Shown here piece by piece: positions 54,144 to 62,054 of a stretch of 64,000 bases of DNA. The notes under the pieces were generated by a model. That model had not been told where the DNA came from. It was given only the letters and a program-made list of their open reading frames with translations, and did no database searches. How positions within the stretch are numbered: the first letter of the stretch is position 1; every line of letters begins with the position of its first letter. A program made the translations under genes and the position numbers. Origin of the DNA: JADZAI01 sp964390465 (GTDB lineage Bacteria > Pseudomonadota > Alphaproteobacteria > Micropepsales > Micropepsaceae); assembly GCA_964390465.1 (NCBI GenBank), contig CAYMIJ010000003.1, forward strand, positions 1 through 64,000, in the 5' to 3' direction.

Positions 54144-54854
54144 ATGTCACTTCAGTTACAATTCGGCATGACGTCCGATCTCCACACCGATACGTTGGCC
54201 TTACTCACCGCATCGCCCTGGCTGGCGGGGGATGCGGCATTGGCCCGCACGGTTCTCCAGCATGGCCGCCTTCAGACGTTTGATGCCGGTCAGTGGGTTC
54301 ATGGCGAAGGCGACAGTGACACGGGCCTGTTCGTGGTCATCCGTGGCGCGGTCAACCTCTATGCTGAAGCGGCGGGCGAGCGCGATGTGCTGGTCGGTCA
54401 TGCTGAACGGGGCGCGGCGATTGGCCAGTCGATGCAGTTCGGCGGCGGCCCGCGCATCACCACGGCGGTTACGGTCCATCCTTCCGTGCTTCTGGTGGTT
54501 TCAGATGATGCCCTCAACCGGATCGCCCGCGCGCGCCCGGACATCTGGAAGGCCGTGGCCAGCGTTGTCCATGCACAGTTGCGCGCGACGGTGCGCTCGC
54601 TCGCTGACACCACGGCGCTGCCGCCATTGCAGCGTGTCGCGGCGCGCCTGCATCAGATGGCGCGCACGGGTGCGGCGGGCCGCATTGTCACGCTGCATCT
54701 CAGCCAGAGCGCACTGGCCGAAATGACCGGCCTGACCCGCAAGACCGTGAACGGCGCGCTCGCCCGGCTGGCGCGCATGGGGCTGGTGGAAACCGGCTAT
54801 GGCCACATCGTCGTGCGCCACCTGCCGTCGCTGGCGCGCGCTGCTGCATCCTGA
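54144..54854 (+). CDS. Crp/Fnr family transcriptional regulator
   Basis: The 236-residue protein has a cyclic-nucleotide-binding-like beta-roll (about residues 15-130; GEGDSDTGLFVVIRGAVNLYA) and a winged helix (LSQSALAEMTGLTRKTVNGALARLARMGLVE). The four cysteines of the FNR iron-sulfur cluster are absent, so it is not an oxygen sensor of that kind. The start may be 54144 or 54168. Its divergent placement relative to the alkylsulfatase suggests it controls that gene. No dyad of standard Crp type was found in the gap. Confidence 0.85.
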   Translation: MSLQLQFGMTSDLHTDTLALLTASPWLAGDAALARTVLQHGRLQTFDAGQWVHGEGDSDTGLFVVIRGAVNLYAEAAGERDVLVGHAERGAAIGQSMQFGGGPRITTAVTVHPSVLLVVSDDALNRIARARPDIWKAVASVVHAQLRATVRSLADTTALPPLQRVAARLHQMARTGAAGRIVTLHLSQSALAEMTGLTRKTVNGALARLARMGLVETGYGHIVVRHLPSLARAAAS

Positions 54855-54895
54855 AGCGTGGGCAGTTGACGCAGGCCCCGCCGCGCTGAACAAGC

Positions 54896-55780
54896 ATGCC
54901 CATGCTTGTCGTCACCCTTATCAGCCCGGCGCTTGAAGCAGCCCATCTTGAAACAGCCCGTGCTGTGCTGGGCGGCGGCGTGGCCACATGGCTCAGTGAA
55001 GGCGAGGCTGCCGACATTTCCGGCTTCGATGCTTCCGCGCATGAAGGCCTGCATCTCCGCTCGCGCCTCCTGCAAGCGCTCGCTGATGCCCCCATCGACA
55101 TCGTGGTGCAGGAACAGGCCAGCCGCCGCAAACGGCTGCTTATTGCCGATATGGATTCCACCATGATCGGGCAGGAATGTATCGACGAGCTGGCGGGCAT
55201 GCTTGGCCTGAAAGAACAGGTCGCGGCCATCACGGAACAGGCCATGCGCGGCGAAATCGCATTCGAACCTGCCTTGCGACAACGTGTTGCCCTGCTGAAG
55301 GGTCTGCCGGTTTCGGTGGTGGACGAGGTGTTGGCACAGCGCATCACTTTAACGCCCGGCGCCCGTACGCTGATCCAGACCATGCGCGCGCATGGCGCCT
55401 ACACGGCTTTGGTGTCGGGTGGCTTCACTTTGTTCACCGGGCCGGTGGCGGCGATGATCGGTTTTGATGAACACCGCGCCAATGTCCTTGGCATGGCAGA
55501 TGGCAAACTCACCGGCATGGTCGCCGAACCCATACTCGGCGCTGAGGCCAAGCTCGCCTCGCTCCAGCAGATTGCTGGCGCTCACGGCATCCCTTTGTCA
55601 GAAACGATCGCCGTGGGCGATGGCGCCAACGACCTGCCGATGATTCGAGCGGCGGGGCTGGGCGTTGCCTTCCATGCCAAGCCAAAAGTGGCGGCTGCCG
55701 CCCATGCGAGCATCCGTCATGGCGACCTCACGGCCCTGCTTTTTATGCAGGGCTACGTGCGCGCGGCCTTTGTCGGCTGA
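54896..55780 (+). CDS. serB: Phosphoserine phosphatase
   Basis: The 294-residue HAD-family enzyme makes serine in the last step of its synthesis. Motif I is DMDSTM (Asp85, Asp87), motif II VSGGFT, and motif III GDGANDLPM. The first 80 residues form the ACT-like regulatory part seen in bacterial SerB. The start may be 54896 or the ATG at 54902. It follows the Crp/Fnr gene by 41 bases on the same strand but is not functionally linked in an obvious way. Confidence 0.94.
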   Translation: MPMLVVTLISPALEAAHLETARAVLGGGVATWLSEGEAADISGFDASAHEGLHLRSRLLQALADAPIDIVVQEQASRRKRLLIADMDSTMIGQECIDELAGMLGLKEQVAAITEQAMRGEIAFEPALRQRVALLKGLPVSVVDEVLAQRITLTPGARTLIQTMRAHGAYTALVSGGFTLFTGPVAAMIGFDEHRANVLGMADGKLTGMVAEPILGAEAKLASLQQIAGAHGIPLSETIAVGDGANDLPMIRAAGLGVAFHAKPKVAAAAHASIRHGDLTALLFMQGYVRAAFVG

Positions 55781-55797
55781 CCTCTGCCGGTTTTCCA

Positions 55798-55826
55798 TTG
55801 ACTTTGCGGCAGTATAGCTGTCTAAT
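55798..55826 (+). promoter_or_regulatory. Promoter of cold-shock gene
   Basis: TTGACT at 55798-55803 and TCTAAT at 55821-55826 with a 17-base spacer make the strongest sigma-70-type match in the window. It implies a leader of about 160 bases before the ATG at 55994. Confidence 0.6.
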
Positions 55827-55956
55827 CAGAGGACAATTGAGATCAGGCCGGTTACGGCGATGCCACGGGCGCTCGGCGTTCTGTGGCGCACCCCCCGACA
55901 CCATCCAGACGGCTCTATTGTAAACGCGGCAGGATGGTCCTGTCGCGGCGATACCG

Positions 55957-55974
55957 CCTGTGCTGAGGCACGGG
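55957..55974 (+). promoter_or_regulatory. Leader hairpin just before the csp ribosome binding site
   Basis: CCTGTGC at 55957-55963 pairs with GCACGGG at 55968-55974 (one G-U pair) around a TGAG loop, about 10 bases ahead of the GGA-type ribosome binding site of the cold-shock gene. Long structured leaders are typical of cspA-type genes. Confidence 0.4.
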
Positions 55975-55993
55975 CATTGAAGTGGATTGAGAT

Positions 55994-56197
55994 ATGGCAG
56001 TTGGTACAGTGAAGTGGTTCAATACCACCAAGGGTTTTGGCTTCATCCAGCCGGAAGAAGGCGGACAGGACGTGTTCGTTCACGTCAGCGCAGTTGAGCG
56101 CAGCGGCATGCGCTCGCTGGTCGAAGGTCAGCGCGTCTCGTACGAGATCGTGAAAGAGCGCGGCAAGTCGGCCGCAGCCAACCTGAAGGCGGCGTAA
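55994..56197 (+). CDS. Cold-shock protein, CspA family
   Basis: The 67-residue protein is one OB-fold cold-shock domain with RNP-1 KGFGFI and RNP-2 VFVHVS and basic or aromatic single-strand contacts (VKWFNTTKG). It binds RNA or single-stranded DNA and melts secondary structure. GGA lies 8 bases before the ATG. It is a single-gene unit with its own promoter and terminator. Confidence 0.96.
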   Translation: MAVGTVKWFNTTKGFGFIQPEEGGQDVFVHVSAVERSGMRSLVEGQRVSYEIVKERGKSAAANLKAA

Positions 56198-56224
56198 GCC
56201 ACTTCAACACGGCAGAAATGCCAG

Positions 56225-56256
56225 ACGGGCCGCAGTTTTGCGGCCCGTTTTCTTTT
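56225..56256 (+). terminator. Rho-independent terminator after csp gene
   Basis: ACGGGCCGCA at 56225-56234 and TGCGGCCCGT at 56239-56248 form a 10-base stem with a 4-base GTTT loop, followed by a TTTCTTTT tract. Confidence 0.92.
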
Positions 56257-56349
56257 GTGTTGGGCCCGCTGTTTCAGCGCTTCACAAGGCGAATATGCCT
56301 TGCTATACGCGCGCCCTTGCTTCGCCCCGGATGATTTCGGGGCATAGAT

Positions 56350-56436
56350 GCGGCCATGGCGGAATTGGTAGACGCGCTAGCTTGAGGTGCTAGTGGGGTA
56401 ACTCCCGTGGAAGTTCGAGTCTTCTTGGCCGCACCA
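56350..56436 (+). tRNA. tRNA-Leu (anticodon GAG)
   Basis: The 87-base tRNA has acceptor GCGGCCA paired with TGGCCGC, discriminator A and an encoded CCA at 56434-56436. The anticodon stem-loop CTAGC-TTGAGGT-GCTAG gives GAG. The long variable arm (TGGGGTAACTCCCGT) is typical of class II leucine tRNAs. Confidence 0.95.
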
Positions 56437-56836
56437 CTCCCTGTATCAGATTCAAGGCATGCCTCCCCTGTCAGGGAGAGAACTCATCAACCTTGAATAC
56501 AGGACTTTAATCCTTATATCACAAGGTTGGGCCACTGAAGTTGGTGTCATAGGGGAATCAGGTCGGGAATATGAATGTGGTGTTTTCCCGCGAAATCGAG
56601 GTTCAACTTAAGCACAGCATCGCAGGCATCGGGGGAGGGGGGGATATGGCAAAATCGAGGAACGAATACGCCATCGTTGCAGGTCACACTTTTCTCGAAA
56701 TCGTGGAACGAATGCAAAAAGGCATAAATGCCCGAATCGTGGAACGAATGAACGGCGGATATTCGCGCTTTTGGCGGTTCAACCCTATGGCTTCGCTGAC
56801 GTAAGCGTTATCTCGCGTGATGATATAGAGAGCTAG
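56437..56836. other. Noncoding stretch between tRNA-Leu and queA
   Basis: About 400 bases hold no convincing gene. The first part has an imperfect inverted repeat with arms at 56441-56457 and 56491-56502 (ATTCAAGG/CCTTGAAT plus outer CTGTAT/ATACAG) enclosing a second hairpin CTCCC/GGGAG. The second part has three AATCGNGGAACGAAT repeats, described separately. A reading frame at 56571-56804 looks non-coding. Confidence 0.55.
56653..56749. repeat. Three 15-base dyad repeats upstream of queA
   Basis: AATCGTGGAACGAAT occurs exactly at 56699-56713 and 56735-56749, and with one change (AATCGAGGAACGAAT) at 56653-56667. A partial copy AATCGAGG is at 56594-56601. Each unit is a near-palindrome (AATCGT-N3-ACGAAT). 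Spacings are 46 and 36 bases. Confidence 0.75.
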
Positions 56837-57910
56837 ATGCGCGTTTCTGATTTTGACTTCGATCTGCCCGAACATCTCATCGCGTTGCGCCCTGTTGTGC
56901 CGCGTGAAGACGCGCGGCTGCTGGTCATTCATCCGGGCGGGCGGCTGGAAGACCGGCGCATTGCCGATCTGCCAGGCCTGCTGAAATCGGGTGACACACT
57001 GGTCTGCAACGACACGCGCGTCATTCCTGCGGCTTTTAGCGGCAAACGGCAGGCGCGCACCGGCATGGGCGCAGATGGCAGTGCGCAGGATGTCAGGGTT
57101 GGCGTCAACCTGCACAGGCGGGCGGGGGCGGGCGAATGGCTCGCCTTCATCAAGGGCGCGAAGAAACTGGTGGCGGGCGACCGTCTCACCCTGAACGATG
57201 CGCTCGTCTGCACGGTTGCCGAAAAGCACGGCGACGGTGAAGCCCTGTTGCGGTTTGATCTGTCCGGCGCGGCGCTTGATGCGGCCATCGCGGCACATGG
57301 TACGATCCCGCTCCCGCCTTACATCGCCTCGAAACGCACGCCCGATGCACAGGATCGCGGCGATTATCAGACGGTCTTTGCCGAACATGACGGCTCGGTA
57401 GCCGCGCCAACGGCCGGGCTGCACTTCACGCCTGATCTGCTGGGCCGTCTTGAAGGCGCTGGCATTGGCTGCGAAACCGTTACCCTGCATGTGGGGGCGG
57501 GCACCTTTTTGCCGGTCAAGGCCGACGATACGAATGACCATGTCATGCATGCCGAACGCGGCTTTGTGGAAGCCGGGCAGGCGGCGCGGCTGAATGCGGC
57601 CCGTGCCGCAGGGCGGCGGATCGTGCCGGTCGGCACCACCTCATTGCGCCTGCTGGAATCGGCGGCGGACCCGTTTGGCACGCTGCGGCCCTTCGCCGGT
57701 GAAACCGACATCTTCATCACGCCCGGCTATGAGTTCCGCTTCACCGATGCCCTTGTCACCAATTTTCACCTGCCGCGCTCCACCCTGTTCATGCTGGTGT
57801 CGGCCCTGGCAGGCGTTGAGGTGATGCGTGCGGCCTATGCCCATGCGATCGCCAAGGCCTATCGCTTCTATTCCTATGGCGATGCCTGCCTGATATTCCC
57901 CGGCCCATGA
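56837..57910 (+). CDS. queA: S-adenosylmethionine:tRNA ribosyltransferase-isomerase
   Basis: The 357-residue enzyme moves the ribosyl part of SAM onto preQ1 in tRNA, giving epoxyqueuosine. The N terminus MRVSDFDFDLPEHLIAL and the segments NDTRVIPAAF, FAEHDGSVAAPTAGLHF, HVGAGTFLPV and TNFHLPRSTLFML are the family marks. The stop overlaps tgt by 4 bases, so the two queuosine steps are co-translated. Confidence 0.96.
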   Translation: MRVSDFDFDLPEHLIALRPVVPREDARLLVIHPGGRLEDRRIADLPGLLKSGDTLVCNDTRVIPAAFSGKRQARTGMGADGSAQDVRVGVNLHRRAGAGEWLAFIKGAKKLVAGDRLTLNDALVCTVAEKHGDGEALLRFDLSGAALDAAIAAHGTIPLPPYIASKRTPDAQDRGDYQTVFAEHDGSVAAPTAGLHFTPDLLGRLEGAGIGCETVTLHVGAGTFLPVKADDTNDHVMHAERGFVEAGQAARLNAARAAGRRIVPVGTTSLRLLESAADPFGTLRPFAGETDIFITPGYEFRFTDALVTNFHLPRSTLFMLVSALAGVEVMRAAYAHAIAKAYRFYSYGDACLIFPGP

Positions 57911-59037
57911 GCGCCCTTCAATTCGACACCCATGCCCGCGAGGGCCGCGCCCGCACCGGCCTTGTGCGCCTGAAACGGGGCGAGATACGCACCCCGGCTT
58001 TCATGCCGGTCGGCACGGCAGCGACCGTCAAGGCCATGATGCCGGAAAGCGTGCGCGAGACCGGCGCTGACATTCTTCTGGGCAACACCTATCACCTGAT
58101 GCTGCGGCCTGGGGCGGAGCGTGTGGCGCGACTTGGCGGCCTCCACAAGCTCATGGACTGGCCGCGCCCGATCTTAACCGATTCCGGAGGATTTCAGGTG
58201 ATGTCATTGAGTTCGCTCAGAAAAATGAGCGAGCAGGGCGTCACCTTCCGCAGTCATATTGATGGCTCTGAACATCACCTGACGCCTGAACGGTCCATCG
58301 AAATCCAGAGCCTCCTCGGCTCTGACATCCAGATGGTGCTGGATGAATGTGTCTCGCTCCCGGCCACCGATGAGGTTGTGGAAAAGGCCGTTTCCCTTTC
58401 CACACGATGGGCGGCGCGCTCGAAAGTGGCGTTCGGCGATCAGGCCGCTTTGGGCCGCGCGCTGTTTGGCATCGTGCAGGGTGGCACCTCACCAGCCTTG
58501 CGCGCGCGCTCGGCCGGTGAGCTGACGGCCATCGGCTTTGACGGCTATGCGATTGGCGGGCTGGCGGTGGGCGAGGGGCACGAGGCGATGGTCGCCACGC
58601 TGGCCGAGACGACGCCGCATTTGCCCGAAGATCGGCCCCGCTATCTCATGGGGGTTGGCAAGCCGATTGATCTCGTCGAATCTGTCGCGCTGGGCGTGGA
58701 CATGTTCGATTGCGTCATTCCCACCCGATCAGGTCGTAACGGTCAGGCTTTCACGCGCGCGGGCACGCTCAACCTGAAAAACGCGCGCCATGCCGATGAT
58801 CCATCCCCCATCGACGCTGCGTGTCGCTGCCCGGCCTGCGCACGCTTCAGCCGCGCCTATGTCCATCATCTGGTGAAGTCGGGCGAGATATTGGGCTCGA
58901 TGCTGCTCACCTGGCACAATCTCACCTATTATCAGGATCTGATGGCTGGCATGCGCGCCGCTATCGCTGAGGGCCGGTTTGCTGCCTTCCGCACCGCCTT
59001 TCATGCCGCACAGGTCCACGATACCACTGATGGATGA
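57907..59037 (+). CDS. tgt: tRNA-guanine transglycosylase
   Basis: The 376-residue TIM-barrel enzyme exchanges G34 for preQ1 in tRNAs with GUN anticodons. GNTYHLMLRPG, DSGGFQVMSL (base Asp), FDCVIPTRSGRNG (nucleophile Asp) and the zinc site CRCPACARF...VHHL are all present. It overlaps queA, with which it acts in sequence on the same tRNAs. Confidence 0.96.
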   Translation: MSALQFDTHAREGRARTGLVRLKRGEIRTPAFMPVGTAATVKAMMPESVRETGADILLGNTYHLMLRPGAERVARLGGLHKLMDWPRPILTDSGGFQVMSLSSLRKMSEQGVTFRSHIDGSEHHLTPERSIEIQSLLGSDIQMVLDECVSLPATDEVVEKAVSLSTRWAARSKVAFGDQAALGRALFGIVQGGTSPALRARSAGELTAIGFDGYAIGGLAVGEGHEAMVATLAETTPHLPEDRPRYLMGVGKPIDLVESVALGVDMFDCVIPTRSGRNGQAFTRAGTLNLKNARHADDPSPIDAACRCPACARFSRAYVHHLVKSGEILGSMLLTWHNLTYYQDLMAGMRAAIAEGRFAAFRTAFHAAQVHDTTDG

Positions 59038-59096
59038 TCTGCGGATTTTCTGGATGGCTTTTTCTGGCCAGTCGTATAAGAGAGCCCGCCTTGAGT

Positions 59097-59171
59097 GGGC
59101 CCATAGCTCAGCGGTAGAGCATCTGACTTTTAATCAGGGGGTCGAAGGTTCAAATCCTTCTGGGCTCACCA
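59097..59171 (+). tRNA. tRNA-Lys (anticodon TTT)
   Basis: The 75-base tRNA has acceptor GGGCCCA with TGGGCTC (one G-U), D arm GCTC/GAGC, anticodon loop CTTTTAA (TTT), T loop TTCAAAT, discriminator A and encoded CCA. A short hairpin with GCC-TTT-GGC core follows at about 59177. Confidence 0.96.
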
Positions 59172-59321
59172 CTTCCCTGCCTTTGGCGGGTGATTATCCT
59201 TAATTTCATGAAATCGTAAGTTTTTGCGCTTTATCTGGCTATGGAGCGGATAAATCAGGCTTGGACCTGCTGACCGCACACCATCGAAGCCCCGCACATG
59301 CGGGTGCCGGAGGAACTGAAG

Positions 59322-59594
59322 ATGAAGCGTGTCCTGTCACTCATCACTGCGGCGTCTGTCGCTTTTGCCTGCATGACCCCAGCTTTTGCCAATGGCCGTG
59401 GCGTGCCGGTTGATCCTGTGAAGCCGCGTGCCAATCTGCCGCAGCCGATCACGCCGCTGCCGCCGGTCGCGCAGCCCGCCCCGCAATACATCGTCCGCAC
59501 ACAGGCCGGCCAGAACTGGTGGCTCATTGTTCTGGGGCTTGTGGTCGCCGTGGGCGTGGTGGTCGTTTGCACGGATGACGATAATACCAACTGA
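59322..59594 (+). CDS. Small exported proline-rich membrane peptide (YjbE-like position)
   Basis: The 90-residue protein has a signal peptide (KRVLSLITAASVAFACMTPAFA), a proline-rich stretch (about 27-55) and a C-terminal hydrophobic segment (NWWLIVLGLVVAVGVVVVC) followed by an acidic DDDNTN tail. GGAGGAACTGAAG precedes the ATG. Its position ahead of yjbH and yjbF analogues recalls the small YjbE/GfcA proteins of exopolysaccharide operons, but sequence similarity is not evident. A terminator separates it from yjbH. Confidence 0.7.
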   Translation: MKRVLSLITAASVAFACMTPAFANGRGVPVDPVKPRANLPQPITPLPPVAQPAPQYIVRTQAGQNWWLIVLGLVVAVGVVVVCTDDDNTN

Positions 59595-59620
59595 TCTCTG
59601 GTCAGACTTCAGGCCTGCTG

Positions 59621-59654
59621 AAAGGACGCCGCGAGGCGTCCTTTCTCTTTTATT
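59621..59654 (+). terminator. Rho-independent terminator after small peptide gene
   Basis: AAAGGACGCC at 59621-59630 pairs with GGCGTCCTTT at 59635-59644 around GCGA, followed by a CT/T-rich tail. It may let only part of the transcripts continue into yjbH. Confidence 0.85.
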
Positions 59655-59723
59655 TACCTTTATTGCGCTTGTCTTGCTGTACCCGTGTGCGGCAGCGAAT
59701 CGCACGTGGCATCAGGCTGTCCA

Positions 59724-62054
59724 GTGCGTTTTTCAGGTTCTACGATTGCAAGGCTTCTGACTGCAGCAAGCGCCGCCGCGTTGTTGCAGGGCTCTGCTTT
59801 TTCGCAAGACTGGCCCGTTAAACAGCCACTAAACAGCTATGGCCACACCGGCCTCATCGACATGCCCTCGGCGCGTATGATGGATGATGGCGAGTTTGCG
59901 CTGACCCTCGCCAAAGGGCCGGGCTTCTTCCGCACCACATTGGGCTTTCAGGCATTTCCCTGGCTTGAAGCCGGGTTCCGCTATTCCCGGCTCAATGATT
60001 ATTTCATAGGCGAGAAGCGACCCGATCTGCTCGATCGCAGCTTCAGTCTGAAATTGCGTCTATGGGATGAAAGCGAGTATCTGCCAGCGCTCGCTGTTGG
60101 GTTTCAGGATCTGATCGGCACCGGCATCTATGGCGGCGAATATATCGTCGCCTCGAAATCGTTGGGTGATTTCGATTTTACATTGGGGCTGGGTTTCGGG
60201 CGTATGGGCTCAGCGGGCATGTTTCGCAACCCGCTGTCCTATATCGATGACCGCTTTTCACAGCGCCCATTGTTTGATCCGACACAGAGCAAAGGCGGCC
60301 TGCCGCTCGTGACATCAGCCTTTCGTGGGCGCGACGCCTCGCTTTTTGGCGGTGTTGTCTGGCAAACCCCCATCGAGGGCCTTCAGCTGATGGCGGAATA
60401 CAGCGGTGACGCCTATCGTGACGAGGAGTCGCGCGGCATCTTCAAACCAAAGTCGCAGTTCAATTTCGGAGCATCATATCGCGTCAGCGACATGGTTGAA
60501 GCAGGTGTGTCCTATCTTTATGGCGACACGGTGAGCCTGCGCCTTTCATTCAGGCTTGATCCTGGCACCGAGACCACCAAGACCATGGACCCGCTGCCGG
60601 TTATGCCAGCTTTGCGGCCTGCCATTCGCGAGCGGGAAAAGCAGGATGCCATCGACGCCTCTGCCAGCGCAAATGTCGCTCCCGCTGATCTTAGTAAGCT
60701 GCGCGGAAATGGCTCGTTCGCCGCCGGTGAAAACTGGGCGCTGGATGATGTTTCGACGCGCGCCCCGACTGAGTCCGAGATGCGCGGATCCATGCAGGAT
60801 GTGATGAATGGGCGTGGTTGGTATGACATGCCCAACATGCGCGATCAGGTGATCAACAGCCTGAAGCAGCTGGCACTTGAGCAGGGCCTTCAGCTTGAAG
60901 CGATTATCCTGACCGCTGATCAGGCAACCGTGTATTATCACAATGGCCAGTATATGCGCGAAAGCGAAGCGGTGCATCGGCTGCTGCGCATCATGACTAC
61001 CCTGCCGCCCAGTGTTGAGAATTTCACGCTGGTGTCGATGGTGCATGGATTTCCATCGACGCAGGTGCAGCTCACGCGCAGCGCCTATGAAGGCGCGGTT
61101 CAGCAATTCGCCCAGGCCGACAACCTGATCCGCGCAACCACCATATCAGCCGCCGGGCTTTCCGTGCCGAGCGAGGCGCTGATACTCGGCCAAGCCTATC
61201 CGCGCCTTGATTGGTCGCTGGTACCCAAGCCGCGCGCCTATATGTTCGACCCGGATCAACCTGCGCGTTTTGGCCTGAGCGTAGCAGCCAGTGCGTCGAT
61301 AGATTTCGGAGATGGGTGGCTGGTCAGCGGTACCTGGACATCAGATCTCGTCAAGGCAACGTCCGAGGCGAAACCCGGCCTGTCCGTGCTGCCTCATGTG
61401 CGCACTGACTTCCGCATGTATCAGGCTGAAGGGCAGCACGGGGTTCAGTCGCTGTATGTTCAGAAAACAGGCAAGCTCGCACCGGAAGTCTTTTATCAGG
61501 TTCGGGCGGGCCTGCTGGAAGACATGTATGCCGGCGTCGGCGGCGAAGTGGTCTGGCGTCCGACCGGTGAAAACTGGGCGATTGGTGCCAATCTCTATTG
61601 GGTGAAACAACGTGCGTTCGACCGCATGTTTGCCTTCCGGGATTATTCAACAATCACTGGTCAGGTCAGTTTCTATTGGCAGGACGCGATCTGGCGCGGT
61701 GTAAACGTCAACCTGCATGCGGGCCGTTATCTCGCCGGCGATTACGGCGGTACAATCGAAGTCACACGACGGTTCGATTCAGGCATTGAAATTGGAGCCT
61801 TTGCCACACTGACCAATGTGCCGTTCAACGATTTCGGTGAAGGCAGCTTCGACAAGGGCTTGATCATTCGTATTCCATTCGGATGGGTTGCTCCCTTCAA
61901 TACAAAACTTGAAGCCTCCACCTATCTGCGGTCTCTGATCCGCGACGGCGGCCAGAGGCTTTATGACGTGAACCCGCTTTGGGAATCGCTGCGTGATACC
62001 AATGAACAGTCGCTGCGCCGCAACTGGCGTACAGATGTAACGCCGGGGTTATGA
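59724..62054 (+). CDS. yjbH: YjbH-family outer-membrane protein (exopolysaccharide locus)
   Basis: The 776-residue protein matches the YjbH/GfcD family of large outer-membrane proteins in exopolysaccharide loci. A signal peptide (RFSGSTIARLLTAASAAALL) leads to the family N terminus NSYGHTGLIDMPSARMMDDG, and many amphipathic strands follow in the first 250 and last 250 residues, with a periplasmic-type helical middle (about 290-520). GTG 59724 gives a clean signal peptide; GTG 59685 is an alternative. The stop overlaps yjbF as ATGA. A glycan-exporting role is inferred from the family. Confidence 0.78.
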   Translation: MRFSGSTIARLLTAASAAALLQGSAFSQDWPVKQPLNSYGHTGLIDMPSARMMDDGEFALTLAKGPGFFRTTLGFQAFPWLEAGFRYSRLNDYFIGEKRPDLLDRSFSLKLRLWDESEYLPALAVGFQDLIGTGIYGGEYIVASKSLGDFDFTLGLGFGRMGSAGMFRNPLSYIDDRFSQRPLFDPTQSKGGLPLVTSAFRGRDASLFGGVVWQTPIEGLQLMAEYSGDAYRDEESRGIFKPKSQFNFGASYRVSDMVEAGVSYLYGDTVSLRLSFRLDPGTETTKTMDPLPVMPALRPAIREREKQDAIDASASANVAPADLSKLRGNGSFAAGENWALDDVSTRAPTESEMRGSMQDVMNGRGWYDMPNMRDQVINSLKQLALEQGLQLEAIILTADQATVYYHNGQYMRESEAVHRLLRIMTTLPPSVENFTLVSMVHGFPSTQVQLTRSAYEGAVQQFAQADNLIRATTISAAGLSVPSEALILGQAYPRLDWSLVPKPRAYMFDPDQPARFGLSVAASASIDFGDGWLVSGTWTSDLVKATSEAKPGLSVLPHVRTDFRMYQAEGQHGVQSLYVQKTGKLAPEVFYQVRAGLLEDMYAGVGGEVVWRPTGENWAIGANLYWVKQRAFDRMFAFRDYSTITGQVSFYWQDAIWRGVNVNLHAGRYLAGDYGGTIEVTRRFDSGIEIGAFATLTNVPFNDFGEGSFDKGLIIRIPFGWVAPFNTKLEASTYLRSLIRDGGQRLYDVNPLWESLRDTNEQSLRRNWRTDVTPGL

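Noticed and set aside
56571..56804. Reading frame of 77 codons in the noncoding stretch before queA
   Set aside because: It contains the direct repeats in frame, has no ribosome binding site and shows no domain or normal composition; it is more likely chance.
56350..56836. Integrated element using tRNA-Leu as attachment site
   Set aside because: No integrase gene and no direct repeat of the tRNA 3' end was seen in the following 400 bases.
56684..57550. Minus-strand frame of 288 codons across queA
   Set aside because: It is antisense to queA, which has all family motifs.
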